Shown in pieces: positions 28,649 to 38,141 of a stretch of 64,000 nt of DNA. The number at the start of each line of letters is the position of its first letter. Within the stretch, counting starts at the first letter, position 1. This stretch comes from Dysgonomonas sp. Marseille-P4677 (GTDB lineage Bacteria > Bacteroidota > Bacteroidia > Bacteroidales > Dysgonomonadaceae). Both the position numbers and the translations under genes were made by a program. Under the pieces are notes generated by a model, which did not search any database, had not been told where the DNA came from, and was given only the letters and a program-made list of their open reading frames with translations. The DNA lies in NCBI RefSeq assembly GCF_016652235.1, contig NZ_JAEPKU010000001.1:99161-163160 (forward strand). Reading direction: 5' to 3'.

Positions 28649-30118
28649 ATGAGAAAATGTTATGTTAGTGCGTGTGCAATGATTGCCGCACTATTGATAG
28701 GAGGAAGTGCCAATGCTTCTGAACCAATAGCTTTAGTGCAGGATAATACTGCAATTAGCACGCCGGCTCCCTACAAGAGTAACCGTCCTGCAATAAAAGA
28801 TCGTCTTTTTACTTCTAAAGCTGTAGAAAGCGAAATCGTACGTGTAAAGAAACTTCTGACTAATCCTAAACTTGCATGGATGTTTGAAAACTGTTTCCCT
28901 AATACGCTGGATACAACAGTGCGTTACCGTAAAACGGATGGTAAAGACGATACGGTTGTTTATACAGGAGATATCCACGCTATGTGGTTGCGCGATTCAG
29001 GAGCTCAGGTATGGCCTTATGTACAATTGGCTAATAATGATCCTGAGTTGAAAGCAATGCTTGCCGGAACAATTCGCCGTCAGTTTAAATGTATCATTAT
29101 CGATCCTTATGCAAACGCTTTTTTAGATCCGCACGATCCTAATCCGGATCACCAATGGATGTCTGATGGAACTGATATGAAATTGGAATTGCATGAACGT
29201 AAATGGGAAATCGATTCTCTTTGCTATCCTTTGCGTTTGGCTTATCATTACTGGAAAACTACAGGAGATACTTCCGTATTTGATGAAGAGTGGCTACAAG
29301 CTATTACATTGATATTACAAACATTCAAAGAGCAACAACGTAAAGATGGTGTTGGCCCGTATAAGTTTTTACGAGTAACAGATCGTCAGCTTGATACATT
29401 GAATAATGGCGGACTTGGCAACCCTGTAAATCCTGTTGGACTAATTGTTTCTTGCTTCCGTCCTTCGGATGATGCTACAACATTCCAATTCCTTGTACCA
29501 TCTAATCTTTTTGCTGTGACATCTTTGAGGAAAGCAGCCGAGATATTAACAGCAGTAAATAATAAACCGGCTTTGGCTAAAGAATGTACCGATCTTGCTC
29601 AGGAGGTAGAAACTGCATTGAAAAAACATGCAACATTCAATCATCCAAAATATGGTACTATTTATGCGTTCGAAGTAGATGGCTTTGGAAATAAATATCT
29701 AATGGATGATTCTAATGCACCAAGTTTGCTTTCTTCGGCTTATCTTGGCGATGTAGATGTAAATGATCCTATTTACCAAAATACACGTAAATTTGTTTGG
29801 AGTCAAGATAACCCTTATTTCTTTAAAGGAAAAGCTGGAGAAGGTATTGGAGGACCTCATATTGGTTACGATATGGTATGGCCGATGAGTATTATGATGA
29901 AAGCTTTCACGAGTCAGGACGATAAAGAGATTCAAGCATGTGTAAAGATGCTGCTTGATACCGATGCTGATACCGGATTTATGCACGAATCGTTTCATAA
30001 AGACGATCCTAAGAATTTTACACGTTCATGGTTTGCATGGCAAAATACTCTTTTCGGTGAACTTATCCTGAAACTTGTAAATGAAGGTAAAACAGACCTG
30101 TTGAACGAAATTAAATAA
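28649..30118 (+). CDS. GH125 exo-alpha-1,6-mannosidase
   Basis: 489 residues with a signal peptide ([20 protein letters not shown], then ANA). Family hallmarks: [20 protein letters not shown] (about 110-130), [19 protein letters not shown] (about 170-190), [16 protein letters not shown] and [20 protein letters not shown]. It is metal-independent and trims alpha-1,6-mannose from non-reducing ends. With GH76 it can degrade alpha-1,6-mannan backbones to mannose in the periplasm. The operon ends here at a strong terminator. No SusC/D genes are present. Confidence 0.93.
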   Translation: MRKCYVSACAMIAALLIGGSANASEPIALVQDNTAISTPAPYKSNRPAIKDRLFTSKAVESEIVRVKKLLTNPKLAWMFENCFPNTLDTTVRYRKTDGKDDTVVYTGDIHAMWLRDSGAQVWPYVQLANNDPELKAMLAGTIRRQFKCIIIDPYANAFLDPHDPNPDHQWMSDGTDMKLELHERKWEIDSLCYPLRLAYHYWKTTGDTSVFDEEWLQAITLILQTFKEQQRKDGVGPYKFLRVTDRQLDTLNNGGLGNPVNPVGLIVSCFRPSDDATTFQFLVPSNLFAVTSLRKAAEILTAVNNKPALAKECTDLAQEVETALKKHATFNHPKYGTIYAFEVDGFGNKYLMDDSNAPSLLSSAYLGDVDVNDPIYQNTRKFVWSQDNPYFFKGKAGEGIGGPHIGYDMVWPMSIMMKAFTSQDDKEIQACVKMLLDTDADTGFMHESFHKDDPKNFTRSWFAWQNTLFGELILKLVNEGKTDLLNEIK

Positions 30119-30145
30119 TTACGTTAAGGCTTTATAGTTATTCTA

Positions 30146-30187
30146 AAGAGACTTATATATTGAACTATCGGTATATAAGTCTTTTTG
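30146..30187 (+). terminator. Terminator of the GH76-GH125 operon
   Basis: AGACTTATATA (30149-30159) pairs perfectly with TATATAAGTCT (30172-30182), followed by TTTT. It lies inside the open 5' extension of the next frame, showing that the histidine kinase must start later. Confidence 0.85.
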
Positions 30188-30240
30188 TTTTGCAGGCTAT
30201 TAAATCTTTAGTCAGAAACAATCTGAGAAATAAAAACTGC

Positions 30241-30248
30241 TATCTTTA
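30241..30248 (+). promoter_or_regulatory. -7-like element directly before the histidine kinase ATG
   Basis: TATCTTTA, one base off TAnnTTTG, only 4 bases before the ATG at 30253. If used, the mRNA would be leaderless or nearly so. Confidence 0.35.
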
Positions 30249-30252
30249 TTGC

Positions 30253-31404
30253 ATGAAATTGTTTGAGAATAACGGGCTTTTATTGAGGTATCTCTTTATT
30301 ATCGTCGCTGCAATAATAGTTTGCGGCTCGCTTGTTGTTTCTCATTCTTTGGTGACAGACTTGTCTAAAGAAGAGCGTAATAAGATTGAAATATGGGCCG
30401 AAGCAACCAAGGAGATGGCAAGTAATGTTGAAAACCTGAATATGATCCTTGTTGTTCAGGTGCTTAATAATAACACTACAATTCCTGTGATCTTATACGA
30501 TAAGAAAGATAATTTTTATACATCGAACAATATAGACTTACCCGAAACGAACGAGCAGGACTTTTTGAGAGAAAAGGCAATTCAATTTGAGAAAAAACAT
30601 CCTCCAATTATTATAGAGGTCGAAGATTTCGACCAATATGTGTATTATGACGATTCGTATACGTTAAAGCGTTTACAGTTATATCCTTATGTTCAGTTGG
30701 GTGTTCTTCTCCTCTTTATGATAATAGCATTCTTTGCCCTGTTCTCTACTATGAAAATGGAACAGGATCGTTTGTGGGTAGGGCTTTCAAAAGAAACAGC
30801 TCATCAGTTAGGCACACCTATATCTTCCTTGTTGGCATGGCTGGAATATCTCAAATTGAAAGAGGTAGATGCAGCGATTGTTTCTGATATGGAAAAAGAT
30901 GTGAATCGATTACAAATGATAACCGATCGTTTCTCAAAGATAGGTTCTGCACCGGCTCTAGAAGAAAAGGATATTGCAGATATTATTGTTCAAGCAATAA
31001 GTTATCTTGAAAAAAGAATATCTAAAAAAGTGATTTTTGAGTTACAATTACCAGATGTGCCTCTTTATGCAAAAGTGAGCGAGCCCCTTCTAAGTTGGGT
31101 ATTTGAGAATTTGACTAAAAATGCTGTGGATGCAATGGGGGGGCAGGGGAAAATAATATATACCTTAGCCGACAAGGGTAAAGTATTGAGTATTGATATA
31201 CAAGATACGGGAAAAGGTATTCCCAAATCCAAATTTCGAACAGTTTTTAATCCCGGATATACAACAAAAGCAAGGGGTTGGGGGCTAGGGTTATCTTTAG
31301 CTAAGCGTATTATAGATTCCTACCATAAAGGTCACATATATGTAAAAAGCTCAGTTGTAGGCGTCGGTACAACTTTCTGTATCGAGCTGAAAAAGGCTAA
31401 TTGA
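30253..31404 (+). CDS. Orphan membrane sensor histidine kinase
   Basis: 383 residues from the ATG at 30253; the frame extends to 30160 through a terminator, so I reject the longer form. Two membrane helices (about 10-30 and 146-168) flank a periplasmic domain of about 115 residues. The phospho-acceptor region is KETAHQLGTPISSLLAWLEY, the AHQLGTP variant of the H box. The ATPase has NLTKNAVDAMGGQGK, DTGKGIPKSKFRTVFNPGY and GWGLGLSLAKRI. No response regulator is adjacent, so its partner must be elsewhere. It sits between two terminators or promoters and is probably monocistronic. Confidence 0.88.
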   Translation: MKLFENNGLLLRYLFIIVAAIIVCGSLVVSHSLVTDLSKEERNKIEIWAEATKEMASNVENLNMILVVQVLNNNTTIPVILYDKKDNFYTSNNIDLPETNEQDFLREKAIQFEKKHPPIIIEVEDFDQYVYYDDSYTLKRLQLYPYVQLGVLLLFMIIAFFALFSTMKMEQDRLWVGLSKETAHQLGTPISSLLAWLEYLKLKEVDAAIVSDMEKDVNRLQMITDRFSKIGSAPALEEKDIADIIVQAISYLEKRISKKVIFELQLPDVPLYAKVSEPLLSWVFENLTKNAVDAMGGQGKIIYTLADKGKVLSIDIQDTGKGIPKSKFRTVFNPGYTTKARGWGLGLSLAKRIIDSYHKGHIYVKSSVVGVGTTFCIELKKAN

Positions 31405-31428
31405 CATATTACTATAAAGTTAATAGGT

Positions 31429-31458
31429 TTTGGAAACCAGATTATTTTCTTATTTTTG
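31429..31458 (+). promoter_or_regulatory. Promoter of the POT-type transporter gene
   Basis: TTTG (31429-31432), an 18-base spacer, and TATTTTTG (31451-31458). A close match to the full Bacteroidetes consensus. Confidence 0.7.
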
Positions 31459-31497
31459 TAGCTGTTCGTTTAATTTTAACAATTCTATAATTTTCTA

Positions 31498-32880
31498 ATG
31501 ACTAAATTCTCTAAGGCTTTTTGGGTCGCCAATTCTGTCGAATTACTTGAGCGACTGGCTTACTATGCCGTATTTATTGTAATAACACTTTATTTGTCAA
31601 ATGTTTGGGGCTTCTCTGATATCGAAGCAGGATTCATATCCGGTATATTCTCGGCTATGCTCTATTTTCTACCAACATTTGCAGGTGCATATGCCGATAA
31701 AATAGGATTCAGGTCATCCATAATACTTGCTTTCTCATTGCTTACAGTCGGCTATGCTGGACTAGGCGTTTTACCTACTTTGCTTCAAAGTGCCGGGCTT
31801 GTGAGCTATGATATGACTACCACGTTTACAGGACTGGAATCGAGTTATCTTCGCTGGTCTATTGCTCCCATATTGGTGCTGATTGTGATTGGTGGAGCTT
31901 TTATCAAGGCTGTTATATCGGGAACCGTAGCTCGTGAAACAACATCCGAAAACAGAGCCAGAGGTTACGCTATCTTCTATATGATGGTAAATATAGGTGC
32001 TTTTACGGGTAAAACAGTTGTTGACCCTTTACGCCGCAGTATGGGAGATGAAGGGCTGGTTTATTTGAATTTCTTTTCTGCATCGATGACTTTGATCGCT
32101 TTGATTGCAGTATTCTTTTTTTATAAGTCTGTAAAGACAGAGGGGAAAGGCAAAAGTTTTGGCGAAATAGGACATGCACTCTTAAAAGTGTGTATGAACG
32201 GACGTTTGATAGCCTTGATATTAATAATTAGTGGATTCTGGATGATTCAAAGCCAGATGTATGCAACTATGCCCAAGTATGTAATACGTATGATAGGCGA
32301 GGGGGCTTCTCCCGGATGGTATGCTAATGTAAATCCTCTTGTGGTTTTTGTTTGCGTTAATTTCATAACCTCGTTTATGAAAAGACGGACGGCTTTGGCG
32401 TCAATGACTATAGGCATGCTTATTATCCCATTTTCGGCATTAGTAATGTCTTTTGGTAATCAAATAGGGGCCGATTATATTCTTGGCATGCATCCTATTG
32501 CCTTTATGATGATTGTAGGTATAGCTATGCAGGCTCTGGCTGAGTGTTTTATTTCTCCGAGATTCCTAGAGTATTTCTCCAAACAGTCTCCTAAAGGAGA
32601 GGAGGGTCTTTATCTCGGATTTAGCCATTTACATTCATTTTTTTCTTACCTCTTTGCATTCGGGTTATCAGGGTTCTTATTAGAGCGATACTGTCCCGAC
32701 CCGAAAGGGTTTGCATCACAAACCGAATATGCTGCTGCGACTGTCAATGCTCATTATATTTGGTATGTTTTTGTGGGTATTGGGCTTATTTCGGCTGTAG
32801 CTTTGGTTATATACGGGCAAGTGGTAAGGAATATAGATAAGAAAAAGGAAAATGAGCTGCTTGATAGTATTGGAGAATAA
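31498..32880 (+). CDS. MFS transporter, proton-dependent oligopeptide (POT/PTR2)-like
   Basis: 460 residues with about 12 membrane helices. The N-terminal helix has ELLERLAYYAVF, a match to the ExxER(F)xYY proton-coupling motif of the POT family. The loop YADKIGFRSSIILAF is the usual MFS motif A position, and GTVARETTSENRARGYAIFYM plus NIGAFTGK resemble POT helices 4-5. The likely substrate is di- or tripeptides, by family. Monocistronic, followed by a strong terminator. Confidence 0.8.
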   Translation: MTKFSKAFWVANSVELLERLAYYAVFIVITLYLSNVWGFSDIEAGFISGIFSAMLYFLPTFAGAYADKIGFRSSIILAFSLLTVGYAGLGVLPTLLQSAGLVSYDMTTTFTGLESSYLRWSIAPILVLIVIGGAFIKAVISGTVARETTSENRARGYAIFYMMVNIGAFTGKTVVDPLRRSMGDEGLVYLNFFSASMTLIALIAVFFFYKSVKTEGKGKSFGEIGHALLKVCMNGRLIALILIISGFWMIQSQMYATMPKYVIRMIGEGASPGWYANVNPLVVFVCVNFITSFMKRRTALASMTIGMLIIPFSALVMSFGNQIGADYILGMHPIAFMMIVGIAMQALAECFISPRFLEYFSKQSPKGEEGLYLGFSHLHSFFSYLFAFGLSGFLLERYCPDPKGFASQTEYAAATVNAHYIWYVFVGIGLISAVALVIYGQVVRNIDKKKENELLDSIGE

Positions 32881-32900
32881 ACTAAAAATAGAAATAAATA

Positions 32901-32935
32901 AAAATCCCATAGTAAAAGCTGCTATGGGATTTTTT
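32901..32935 (+). terminator. Terminator after the POT-type transporter gene
   Basis: AAAATCCCATAG (32901-32912) pairs perfectly with CTATGGGATTTT (32922-32933) around a 9-base loop, with a T run. Confidence 0.92.
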
Positions 32936-33004
32936 GTTTAAAATAATATTTAATAAATGCCATTTTCATCGATTCTTTTCGACTAACATATAAAAAGCAG
33001 ATTG

Positions 33005-33496
33005 ATGAAAGTTAAAGTTGATTTGGAAAAAGCATTCGTAGATATGATTCGTAGCAATGAACGCATTATCTATAAAGTGTGTTCGTTCTATGTTTCCGAT
33101 GAACTTCTGATGAGTGATTTATATCAAGAGGTTGTATGTAATCTTTGGTCGGCTTATCCTCGCTTCAGAAACGAAAGTTCAGTTTCGACCTGGATATATA
33201 GAATATCTTTGAATACATGTATATCTGGTCTGCGAAAAGATATGCTCAGACCCAAAGGAATATCTGTTTCTTTATTGCAGAACTCATTGGCAGAGTCGGA
33301 AAATACGAATGAAAGAATTAAAGAAATGTATAGGCTTATTCATCAGTTGAAATCAATAGAGCGCGCTATAATTCTACTTTGGCTCGAAGAGAAGTCGTAT
33401 CAGGAGATAGCTGATATAACAGGATTATCTGTCAGTAATGTGGCCACAAAGCTGAAACGGTCTAAAGAAAAATTAAAACAAATGTCGAATCTTTAA
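33005..33496 (+). CDS. ECF-type RNA polymerase sigma factor
   Basis: 163 residues from the ATG at 33005 (a TTG at 33002 is in frame but unlikely). Sigma region 2 covers about 20-80 (VCSFYVSDELLMSDLYQEVV, FRNESSVSTWIYRISLNTC) and region 4 covers about 108-160 (LKSIERAIILLWLEEKSYQE, IADITGLSVSNVATKLKRSK). It is followed after 13 bases by a membrane protein gene that is probably its regulator. The target promoters are unknown; the gene shows no typical sigma-A promoter in the 69 bases between the terminator and its start, so it may be autoregulated. Confidence 0.92.
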   Translation: MKVKVDLEKAFVDMIRSNERIIYKVCSFYVSDELLMSDLYQEVVCNLWSAYPRFRNESSVSTWIYRISLNTCISGLRKDMLRPKGISVSLLQNSLAESENTNERIKEMYRLIHQLKSIERAIILLWLEEKSYQEIADITGLSVSNVATKLKRSKEKLKQMSNL

Positions 33497-33509
33497 GATT
33501 AAAAAAGAG

Positions 33510-34109
33510 ATGGAAATAAACGAATTAAAAGATACATGGCTGTTATTAGACGACCGGTTAAAAAAGCAGGAGATATTTAATGAGAATATAATAAAAGAGA
33601 TGTTGTATACCAAAGCCGATAAATCGTTAAATAAATTGATAAATGCCGAACTGATAGGATTGATTATAGTATTATTGGTCATACCTGTAATATTGCATTG
33701 TATCAACAACAAAATAGATTTGCCTGAATATAATATATTCTTATGGGCGATGATTCCAATATGTATATTATTGATCATTTGGCAAGCATTGAAAATTTAT
33801 AAGCTTACACGGATTGATTTTTTTAAAGCGATAAGTAATAATATCAAGCATACAAATGGCTATAATATATGGATTAAAAGAGAAAAGATGGTGATGATAT
33901 TATTTGTACCGATTCTCTTCCTGAGTATTACTTACATATATGCACAGTTAAATTTGAACTACACTTTGAGAGGGCTTATGGCATGTATTGGTTTAGTTAC
34001 TATAATTTTCACTTGCTGGTCATACAAAAAACTATATGACAAAAATATTAAATCGATACTTAAGAGTCTGGATGAATTGAAAGAGTTGAAAGAAACAGAA
34101 CAAGAATAA
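33510..34109 (+). CDS. Membrane protein paired with the ECF sigma factor (possible anti-sigma)
   Basis: 199 residues. A cytosolic N-terminal helix region (MEINELKDTWLLLDDRLKKQ, about 1-45) precedes four predicted membrane helices (about 50-70, 78-98, 128-148, 154-172) and an acidic coiled tail (LDELKELKETEQE). The soluble N-terminus facing the cytosol followed by membrane helices is a form of many membrane-bound anti-sigma factors in Bacteroidetes, but there is no HXXXCXXC zinc motif. The anti-sigma role is inferred from position: it is 13 bases after the sigma gene, with a terminator immediately after. Confidence 0.6.
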   Translation: MEINELKDTWLLLDDRLKKQEIFNENIIKEMLYTKADKSLNKLINAELIGLIIVLLVIPVILHCINNKIDLPEYNIFLWAMIPICILLIIWQALKIYKLTRIDFFKAISNNIKHTNGYNIWIKREKMVMILFVPILFLSITYIYAQLNLNYTLRGLMACIGLVTIIFTCWSYKKLYDKNIKSILKSLDELKELKETEQE

Positions 34110-34134
34110 TATATACGATTTGTTGCTTTAGAAT

Positions 34135-34177
34135 TAAGCTACTGGACTCGGTTTAGGGTTCAGTAGCTTATTTTTTT
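34135..34177 (+). terminator. Terminator of the sigma factor operon
   Basis: TAAGCTACTG (34135-34144) pairs with CAGTAGCTTA (34161-34170), followed by seven T. Confidence 0.88.
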
Positions 34178-34261
34178 GTTCTGAAAAGATTGATTGTTGA
34201 ATATATCACGTATTTTTACAAAATAAGTATTAAGCACAAAATACATCGATAATACACAAAC

Positions 34262-36823
34262 ATGGAAGAGTTTTTAATATTTCTACTAGTAATGGTGCTT
34301 ATAGCACTATTTATTATGCCTATAGTGATATTGGTTAAGATAAGTCTGATGAATAAAGATATGAGCTTCTTGAAGAGCGAAATCAAAGGTGTAAATAATG
34401 GTTTTAAGGAATTGAAACACCTATCTGCATCGAAAGAAGATATTCAAAAGATATTGGATATTCTGGATAAGTTGAAAAATAGCCGAAGCATGTTACAGCC
34501 GAAGGTTGAAGAAGCCGAGTCGCTTGAAGATATTCATCTGCATAAAGTGATTGAGGAATCGCTTGAAGTAGCTATAAAGCCGCAAACAGAAGAAGTCGAG
34601 GAAGAAAATGTAGTTACACCTGAAACAATTAAAGAACCAATAGTTGAAAAGGTATCATTGGAGGTATATCCTCAGCAAGATACATCTCCTTCTTTCGCAG
34701 CAATTTCTAATCCTCAGCAAGAAGAACGCTTTGAAGTCGAAGAGCCTTCATCTGCTGTAGAGCAAGAGCTTGTCAATATTTACAATAAAGAATCAGAAAA
34801 GAACTTTATTGAACGGATATTAGGTGAAAACTGGCTTAGTAAAGTCGGTATTATAACGCTTGTGCTCGGTATTGCCTTCTTTGTGAAATACGCCATCGAT
34901 CAGGAGTGGATCAATGAAATCGGGCGTGTAGGAATAGGCCTACTTACGGGAGGGTTGATAGTAGGCATAGCACATAAATTAAGATCGAAATATCAGGTGT
35001 TCTCTTCTATTTTGGTAGGCGGTGGAATTTCAGTGTTTTACATTACAATTACCTTAGCATTTAGGGAATATGAGCTATTCAATCAAACGGTTGCTTTTAT
35101 CCTTTTGATTTTTATTACTATATGTTCAGTAATTCTTTCGCTGCTTTACGATCGTAAAGAATTGGCGATCTTTTCCTTATTGGGTGGATTTGCTTCGCCA
35201 CTGATGATAAGTACAGGTGCAGGTAACTATATCGTACTGTTCTTATACCTCTTTATTTTGAATTCGGGTATGTTGGTTATCTCCCTTATCAAGAAATGGA
35301 GGATTATTGGTATTATAAGCTATATACTTACTCTCATTTTCTTCTGGGTATGGACTATTAGATCGTTCGATGCTCAATTTGGAGGAGCTACCTTGTTCGC
35401 TGTACTCTTCTTCTGTCAGTTTTATTTGTTGGCTATTATAGAACATTTCAAGTCGGACAAGAAGGTTACAGCCTATCAGGCGATCTTAATACTCTCAAAT
35501 AATCTGTCCGTATTTTTGGCCTGTTTGTATATATTCGATGACTATGCTTACGATGTAAGAGGTATTGTAACTATTGCTATAGCTGTAGTTAATGCGATTA
35601 TTATGTTGGCTCTTTTCAGGAAGAGCGAAGTTAGTCGTAATCTTATATATCTTATCATTGCTGTAGTTATGACATTCGTCAGTCTGGCAATTCCAATACA
35701 ATTGCGTGGACACGTGATAACTATGTTTTGGGCTGCCGAGGCTGTTTTGTTGCTTTGGTTGTGGCAACGTTCGCAGATTAATGTATTCCGTGCAGGCTTT
35801 TTACTGATCAGTGCGCTGACAATAGTATCATATATAATGGATATTAATCATAATTACACCTACGATACTACTTTGCCTATACTGACTAACCGTATATGTA
35901 TTACCGGTATTGTAGTCATCGCGGGTTTTGTTATTAATTCATTTTTGTTGAGGAAAGAAGATACACACTCTGATATTGAGATTCGGGGCATTGGATTTAT
36001 ATCTGTGGGCCGTATTGTTAAGATTTTCAGCTTTTTTGTTGTTATTCTTACATTCGTTGTTCCTTACCTGGAGCTTAATTATCAATTAGAGCGTTTTACC
36101 GATTCCGATCTTACATCAAGTTTCAGATATCTGGCTCTGGCTACTTACACATCGGTTTATATTGCATTATTAGCTTTTATTTACAAGAAAAAACTAGCAT
36201 CCGGTGCATTTACCTTCTTACTACTGTTTTTAGCAATTCTGCTTTATGCCGTTGCTTATTCTTATGTCGCCATAGATCTTCGTATGGATATTTTTTATCA
36301 TGGCGAGTACAGTACAAATTATTTTTTGTTACACTTCTTGTCCCTGCCGGCAGTTGCCTATATTATTTACTTATTGGTGAAAAATGTGAAGGCTTTGTCT
36401 CCTGATTGGTTTACTCCGTTTTGCTGGGTATTAGTCATATCTTCGGTAGCGATATTAAGTGTCGAATTGGATCATGTTGTAATCCTTCTGTTCGGATATG
36501 AAGATAATTATTTCGATTTGTTGTATGATGTACATACTTTTGGTTATCCGATTTTATGGGGATTTTTGGCAATGATACTTATGATATGGGGGCTAAATGG
36601 AAAAGAAGTATTACTTCGTAAAATATCACTAATATTTTTCGGTTTGATTATTCTTAAGTTTTATGGTTACGATGTCTGGTATATGTCGCAAACAGGAAGA
36701 ATAGTTTCGTTTGTTGTATTAGGTGTGATATTGTTGTTGGTCTCTTTCCTTCAGCAAAAGATAAAAGTTTTGATGAAGGACGATACTGAGATAGCAGAAA
36801 AAGAAAATAAGGAACAAGAATAA
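34262..36823 (+). CDS. DUF2339 polytopic membrane protein
   Basis: 853 residues. An N-terminal helix (about 3-27) is followed by a charged, probably coiled region (about 30-175) and then the DUF2339 core, which begins with ERILGENWLSKVGIITLVLG (about 180) and contains some two dozen membrane helices to the C-terminus, ending in an acidic tail. The family occurs widely in bacteria without an assigned function. It is 10 bases before a DUF3999 protein, a pairing also seen in proteobacteria, so the two probably act as one envelope complex. Confidence 0.85.
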   Translation: MEEFLIFLLVMVLIALFIMPIVILVKISLMNKDMSFLKSEIKGVNNGFKELKHLSASKEDIQKILDILDKLKNSRSMLQPKVEEAESLEDIHLHKVIEESLEVAIKPQTEEVEEENVVTPETIKEPIVEKVSLEVYPQQDTSPSFAAISNPQQEERFEVEEPSSAVEQELVNIYNKESEKNFIERILGENWLSKVGIITLVLGIAFFVKYAIDQEWINEIGRVGIGLLTGGLIVGIAHKLRSKYQVFSSILVGGGISVFYITITLAFREYELFNQTVAFILLIFITICSVILSLLYDRKELAIFSLLGGFASPLMISTGAGNYIVLFLYLFILNSGMLVISLIKKWRIIGIISYILTLIFFWVWTIRSFDAQFGGATLFAVLFFCQFYLLAIIEHFKSDKKVTAYQAILILSNNLSVFLACLYIFDDYAYDVRGIVTIAIAVVNAIIMLALFRKSEVSRNLIYLIIAVVMTFVSLAIPIQLRGHVITMFWAAEAVLLLWLWQRSQINVFRAGFLLISALTIVSYIMDINHNYTYDTTLPILTNRICITGIVVIAGFVINSFLLRKEDTHSDIEIRGIGFISVGRIVKIFSFFVVILTFVVPYLELNYQLERFTDSDLTSSFRYLALATYTSVYIALLAFIYKKKLASGAFTFLLLFLAILLYAVAYSYVAIDLRMDIFYHGEYSTNYFLLHFLSLPAVAYIIYLLVKNVKALSPDWFTPFCWVLVISSVAILSVELDHVVILLFGYEDNYFDLLYDVHTFGYPILWGFLAMILMIWGLNGKEVLLRKISLIFFGLIILKFYGYDVWYMSQTGRIVSFVVLGVILLLVSFLQQKIKVLMKDDTEIAEKENKEQE

Positions 36824-36833
36824 AAAATACAAT

Positions 36834-38051
36834 ATGAAGAAGTCTCTATATACATGTATATTATTATTTATTACTTCGGGTATATTTGCTCAGTCTATAT
36901 GGAAGGCGGATATCTTACCTGTCGAAATAAGTGGATATTACAATGTAAAATTAAGTCAGGAAATAATCGGTTTGTCAGAGGATTTTAGATTGACAGATAT
37001 TAGAATCAGAGATAAGGATAGTAAAGAGATTCCATATTTTCTTCGTTCTGTAAATCCGGTGGAAGAAATAAGTAGTTTTGAGAATTATGCATTGAAACAG
37101 AATATTGTAAAAGATAGTCTCAATATACTGATTATAGATAATAATAAGGGAGAAAATATTTCTCATTTTTATATTGTAGCACAAAACGCGGATGTTACTA
37201 AATATGCAAGAGTGAGAGGCAGTAACGATGAGGAACAGTGGTATATTGTTAAACAAGCAACAAGGATATCTGATCTGGGCTATGAAAGAGAACTGAGTGA
37301 TGAAATTATGATACTCGATATACCTCAAGGAAATTACAAATATTATGAAATTACTCTGTCCAACAATCAGAAGAGTCCGTTGAAAATATTAAGGGTTGGT
37401 AAGATTAAGAACTCCAGTATCTACGGACAGTTTACAGAGATTCTCACAGAAGAATTCAATCTGTCGGATAATTCTAAAGATAAGAAAACATATATAACCT
37501 TTCCTTCACTAGTAGGTTCATATCGAATAAGTAAGATGGAGTTTAAAGTGAAAAGTAAATTTCAATATCTTCGTCAAACTCGTATTGTCGATAAAGCCAA
37601 TCATAACAGTGTCGTGTTTGATCTGTCATCTAAAAGTGAAAATACGTTTTTTATCAACGATTTTAAATTGGATAAAGATATTCCGATAGAAATTGAAAAT
37701 AATGATAATCTGCCACTCTCTATAGATAGTATCAGAGTTTATGGACTCAATCGTTATCTATGCGCCTATCTTGAAGAAGGGAAGTCCTATGGATTATATA
37801 TTGAGACAGGAAATAATATCCTGCCTGATTACGATATAGAACATTTTCGGAAAGATATCCCGAATGATTTACCTGTGGTTTCCACTCTTGGGTTGGAACA
37901 AATTCAATCGGGTGATGATATAGCCAAGAGAGAGCTTTCGTGGATAGAAAAACCTGTGTTTTTATGGGGGGTAATTATTGTTATAGGTCTTTTTCTTGTT
38001 TTCGTTTGTGTGAAGATGATTAAGGAATTAAAGATGCGAAATAAGGAGTAA
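36834..38051 (+). CDS. DUF3999-like membrane-anchored periplasmic protein
   Basis: 405 residues: a signal peptide (MKKSLYTCILLFITSGIFAQ), a large beta-rich periplasmic region (about 25-370; LPVEISGYYNVKLSQEIIGL, RGSNDEEQWYIVKQ resembling a discoidin-like or galactose-binding fold), and a C-terminal membrane helix with a basic cytosolic tail (KPVFLWGVIIVIGLFLVFVC). This matches the DUF3999 layout. Function unknown; it is likely the soluble partner of the DUF2339 protein just upstream. Confidence 0.7.
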   Translation: MKKSLYTCILLFITSGIFAQSIWKADILPVEISGYYNVKLSQEIIGLSEDFRLTDIRIRDKDSKEIPYFLRSVNPVEEISSFENYALKQNIVKDSLNILIIDNNKGENISHFYIVAQNADVTKYARVRGSNDEEQWYIVKQATRISDLGYERELSDEIMILDIPQGNYKYYEITLSNNQKSPLKILRVGKIKNSSIYGQFTEILTEEFNLSDNSKDKKTYITFPSLVGSYRISKMEFKVKSKFQYLRQTRIVDKANHNSVVFDLSSKSENTFFINDFKLDKDIPIEIENNDNLPLSIDSIRVYGLNRYLCAYLEEGKSYGLYIETGNNILPDYDIEHFRKDIPNDLPVVSTLGLEQIQSGDDIAKRELSWIEKPVFLWGVIIVIGLFLVFVCVKMIKELKMRNKE

Positions 38052-38100
38052 ACAATATTAAAACTGATTGTTCTTCATTTATATTTTATAACTAATTCCC

Positions 38101-38108
38101 TATCTTTG
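38101..38108 (+). promoter_or_regulatory. -7 element for rlmD
   Basis: TATCTTTG followed by CA, a perfect consensus match, 33 bases before the ATG at 38142. Confidence 0.65.
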
Positions 38109-38141
38109 CATCCATTCTAAAAGAAAACTAAAAAAACATCG

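Noticed and set aside
30160..30252. 31-codon N-terminal extension of the histidine kinase
   Set aside because: It runs through the terminator hairpin of the GH125 gene and would precede the membrane helix with a meaningless basic segment; the ATG at 30253 is better.
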